Shown one piece after another: positions 12,329 to 13,249 of a stretch of 13,249 nucleotides of DNA (its first letter is position 1; each line of letters starts with the position of its first letter). Below the pieces are notes generated by a model. That model saw nothing but the letters and a program-made list of their open reading frames with translations, had not been told where the DNA came from and did no database searches. The stretch is from assembly GCA_900757695.1 (NCBI GenBank), contig CAAEOU010000254.1:1-13249 (forward strand), in the 5' to 3' direction. A program made the position numbers and the translations under genes. Origin of the DNA: an uncultured Oscillospiraceae bacterium. Lineage in GTDB: Bacteria; Bacillota_A; Clostridia; Oscillospirales; Oscillospiraceae.

Positions 12329-13249
12329 ATGCTTCAATTGCCCCAATCAGTCCATGGGCCTCCTGCCCGGTGATCTTCACCGGCAGGATCTCATTGTGAA
12401 GATCCCGCTCCGACTCCACCGCCACCAGAATATAGTTTGGCGTATGGCCAGTCCAGCGGCCCTGACCATCCTGCTGCTCAAAGAGCACCGGAAGACATTT
12501 CCCAAGGAAGCCCCCCTGATAGTGTTGACGAAGCTCCGCCTCTACTTCCGCCGCCCGGACAGCCCGCTGCTCCTTCTCCGCCTGCGGGATCTGTCCCGGC
12601 ATGTCCGCCGCCGGGGTCCCGGTTCTGCGGGAATAGGGGAAGATGTGCATGGCTGCGAAATCCGCTTTCCGAAGGAATTCCAGCGTTGCCGTAAACTCCT
12701 CCTCCGTCTCCTGCGGGAAGCCAACAATCAGGTCCGTGGTAATGGCACAGTCCGGGAAGGTCTCCCGGAGCAGGCGGCAGCTCTCCAAATACCGCTCCGT
12801 GGAATATTTCCGATGCATACGCCGCAGGGTCTCATCACAGCCGCTTTGCAGGGACAGATGAAACTGCGGACAGAGATTTTCGCAGTTCTTCAGGGCCGCG
12901 CAAAAATCCGGATCTACCGTTCTTGGCTCCAGAGAGCCAAGCCGCACCCGCATATCCGGCACCGCCTCGCAGATGGCCCGGATCAGGTCCTGGGGTTTTT
13001 GACCGTTTTTGAGATCAGCGCCCCAGGATGAGATCTCAATGCCGGTAACCACTACTTCCCGGTAGCCCTGCTGCCGTAGTTCCTTTACCTGCCGCACCGC
13101 CGTATCCAGCGGCAGAGAACGGATGGCTCCACGGGCATAGGGAATGATGCAGTATGTGCAGAAGTTGACGCAGCCATCCTCCACCTTCAGCATGGCTCTT
13201 GTGCGCTCTCCCAGTCCCCCGGGCTCCAGCACCTCAAAGTCCTTGCGGC
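12327..13249 (-). CDS. mtaB: MtaB-type tRNA methylthiotransferase (N-terminus missing at the window edge)
   Basis: About 306 residues of a radical-SAM methylthiotransferase; the start lies outside the window and a GTG at 13230-13232 is internal, not a start. The radical-SAM motif is visible as GCVNFCTYCIIPYARG (Cys at roughly 13172-13149), whose C-x3-C-x2-C binds the 4Fe-4S/SAM cluster. It is followed by TGIEISSWGADL, LSLQSGCDETLRRMHRKY and DLIVGFPQETEEEF, then a C-terminal TRAM-like domain. The CTYCIIPYARG form and the SSWGADL segment fit MtaB, which adds a methylthio group to t6A37 of tRNAs reading ANN codons, rather than MiaB (i6A37). Full-length members are about 430-440 residues with an N-terminal cluster-binding domain, so about 130 residues are missing here. 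MtaB versus MiaB is a pattern judgement. Confidence 0.88.
   Translation of the reverse strand, partial: RKDFEVLEPGGLGERTRAMLKVEDGCVNFCTYCIIPYARGAIRSLPLDTAVRQVKELRQQGYREVVVTGIEISSWGADLKNGQKPQDLIRAICEAVPDMRVRLGSLEPRTVDPDFCAALKNCENLCPQFHLSLQSGCDETLRRMHRKYSTERYLESCRLLRETFPDCAITTDLIVGFPQETEEEFTATLEFLRKADFAAMHIFPYSRRTGTPAADMPGQIPQAEKEQRAVRAAEVEAELRQHYQGGFLGKCLPVLFEQQDGQGRWTGHTPNYILVAVESERDLHNEILPVKITGQEAHGLIGAIEA

Noticed and set aside
12327..13232. GTG at 13230-13232 as the start of the methylthiotransferase.
   Set aside because: The frame continues upstream without a stop to the window edge, there is no ribosome site, and the family needs about 130 more N-terminal residues.

Overview
The window looks like ordinary chromosomal DNA of a fairly GC-rich, low-redundancy Gram-positive anaerobe of the class Clostridia, most likely an Oscillospiraceae/Ruminococcaceae-type gut bacterium. 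Evidence: strong purine-rich Shine-Dalgarno sites before most starts, sigma-A type promoters with 17-base spacers, a tRNA with encoded CCA, AzlCD, a clostridial-type Pta, an enoate-reductase-like flavoprotein and a TetM-like GTPase of a kind I associate with Clostridia. The assignment is inference from protein style, not from a marker gene.

Layout. At 2-1062 (+) lie the tail of an ABC transporter ATPase and a short-chain dehydrogenase that overlap by ATGA. They converge on a TetM-like translational GTPase with a C-terminal NYN/YacP (Rae1-type) nuclease domain (1110-3641, -), across a shared hairpin terminator. A divergent promoter region follows, then tRNA-Leu(UAA) (3770-3857, +) with its own near-consensus promoter, a block of duplicated GC-rich palindromes, and a GNAT acetyltransferase (4082-4591, +). 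Between this and azlD sits the 3' end of a group II intron (domains V and VI, - strand) without any reverse transcriptase.

From 4786 to 8937 everything is on the minus strand: azlC-azlD (branched-chain amino acid export), a small YcxB-like membrane protein, pta (phosphate acetyltransferase, with a strong promoter and strong terminator) and an AI-2E/PerM-family membrane protein. From 9146 the strand flips to an NADH:flavin oxidoreductase of the FadH/BaiCD type and an alpha/beta hydrolase, each with its own promoter. A bidirectional terminator separates these from an incoming mtaB-like tRNA methylthiotransferase that runs off the right edge.

There is no single operon theme. Several genes touch translation (the GTPase-nuclease fusion, tRNA-Leu, MtaB), and pta links to acetate/ATP metabolism. 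The most interesting object is the GTPase-nuclease fusion: a factor expected to enter the ribosomal A site joined to a nuclease whose Bacillus relative cuts mRNA in the A site. Second are the orphan group II intron tail and the duplicated palindromes after tRNA-Leu; third is the flavoprotein with Tyr-x-x-Tyr in place of the usual His pair, tightly spaced cluster cysteines and a Met/Pro-rich insert. No stretch longer than 300 bases lacks a gene; the longest gaps are 3858-4081, 4592-4785 and 8938-9145, all described.
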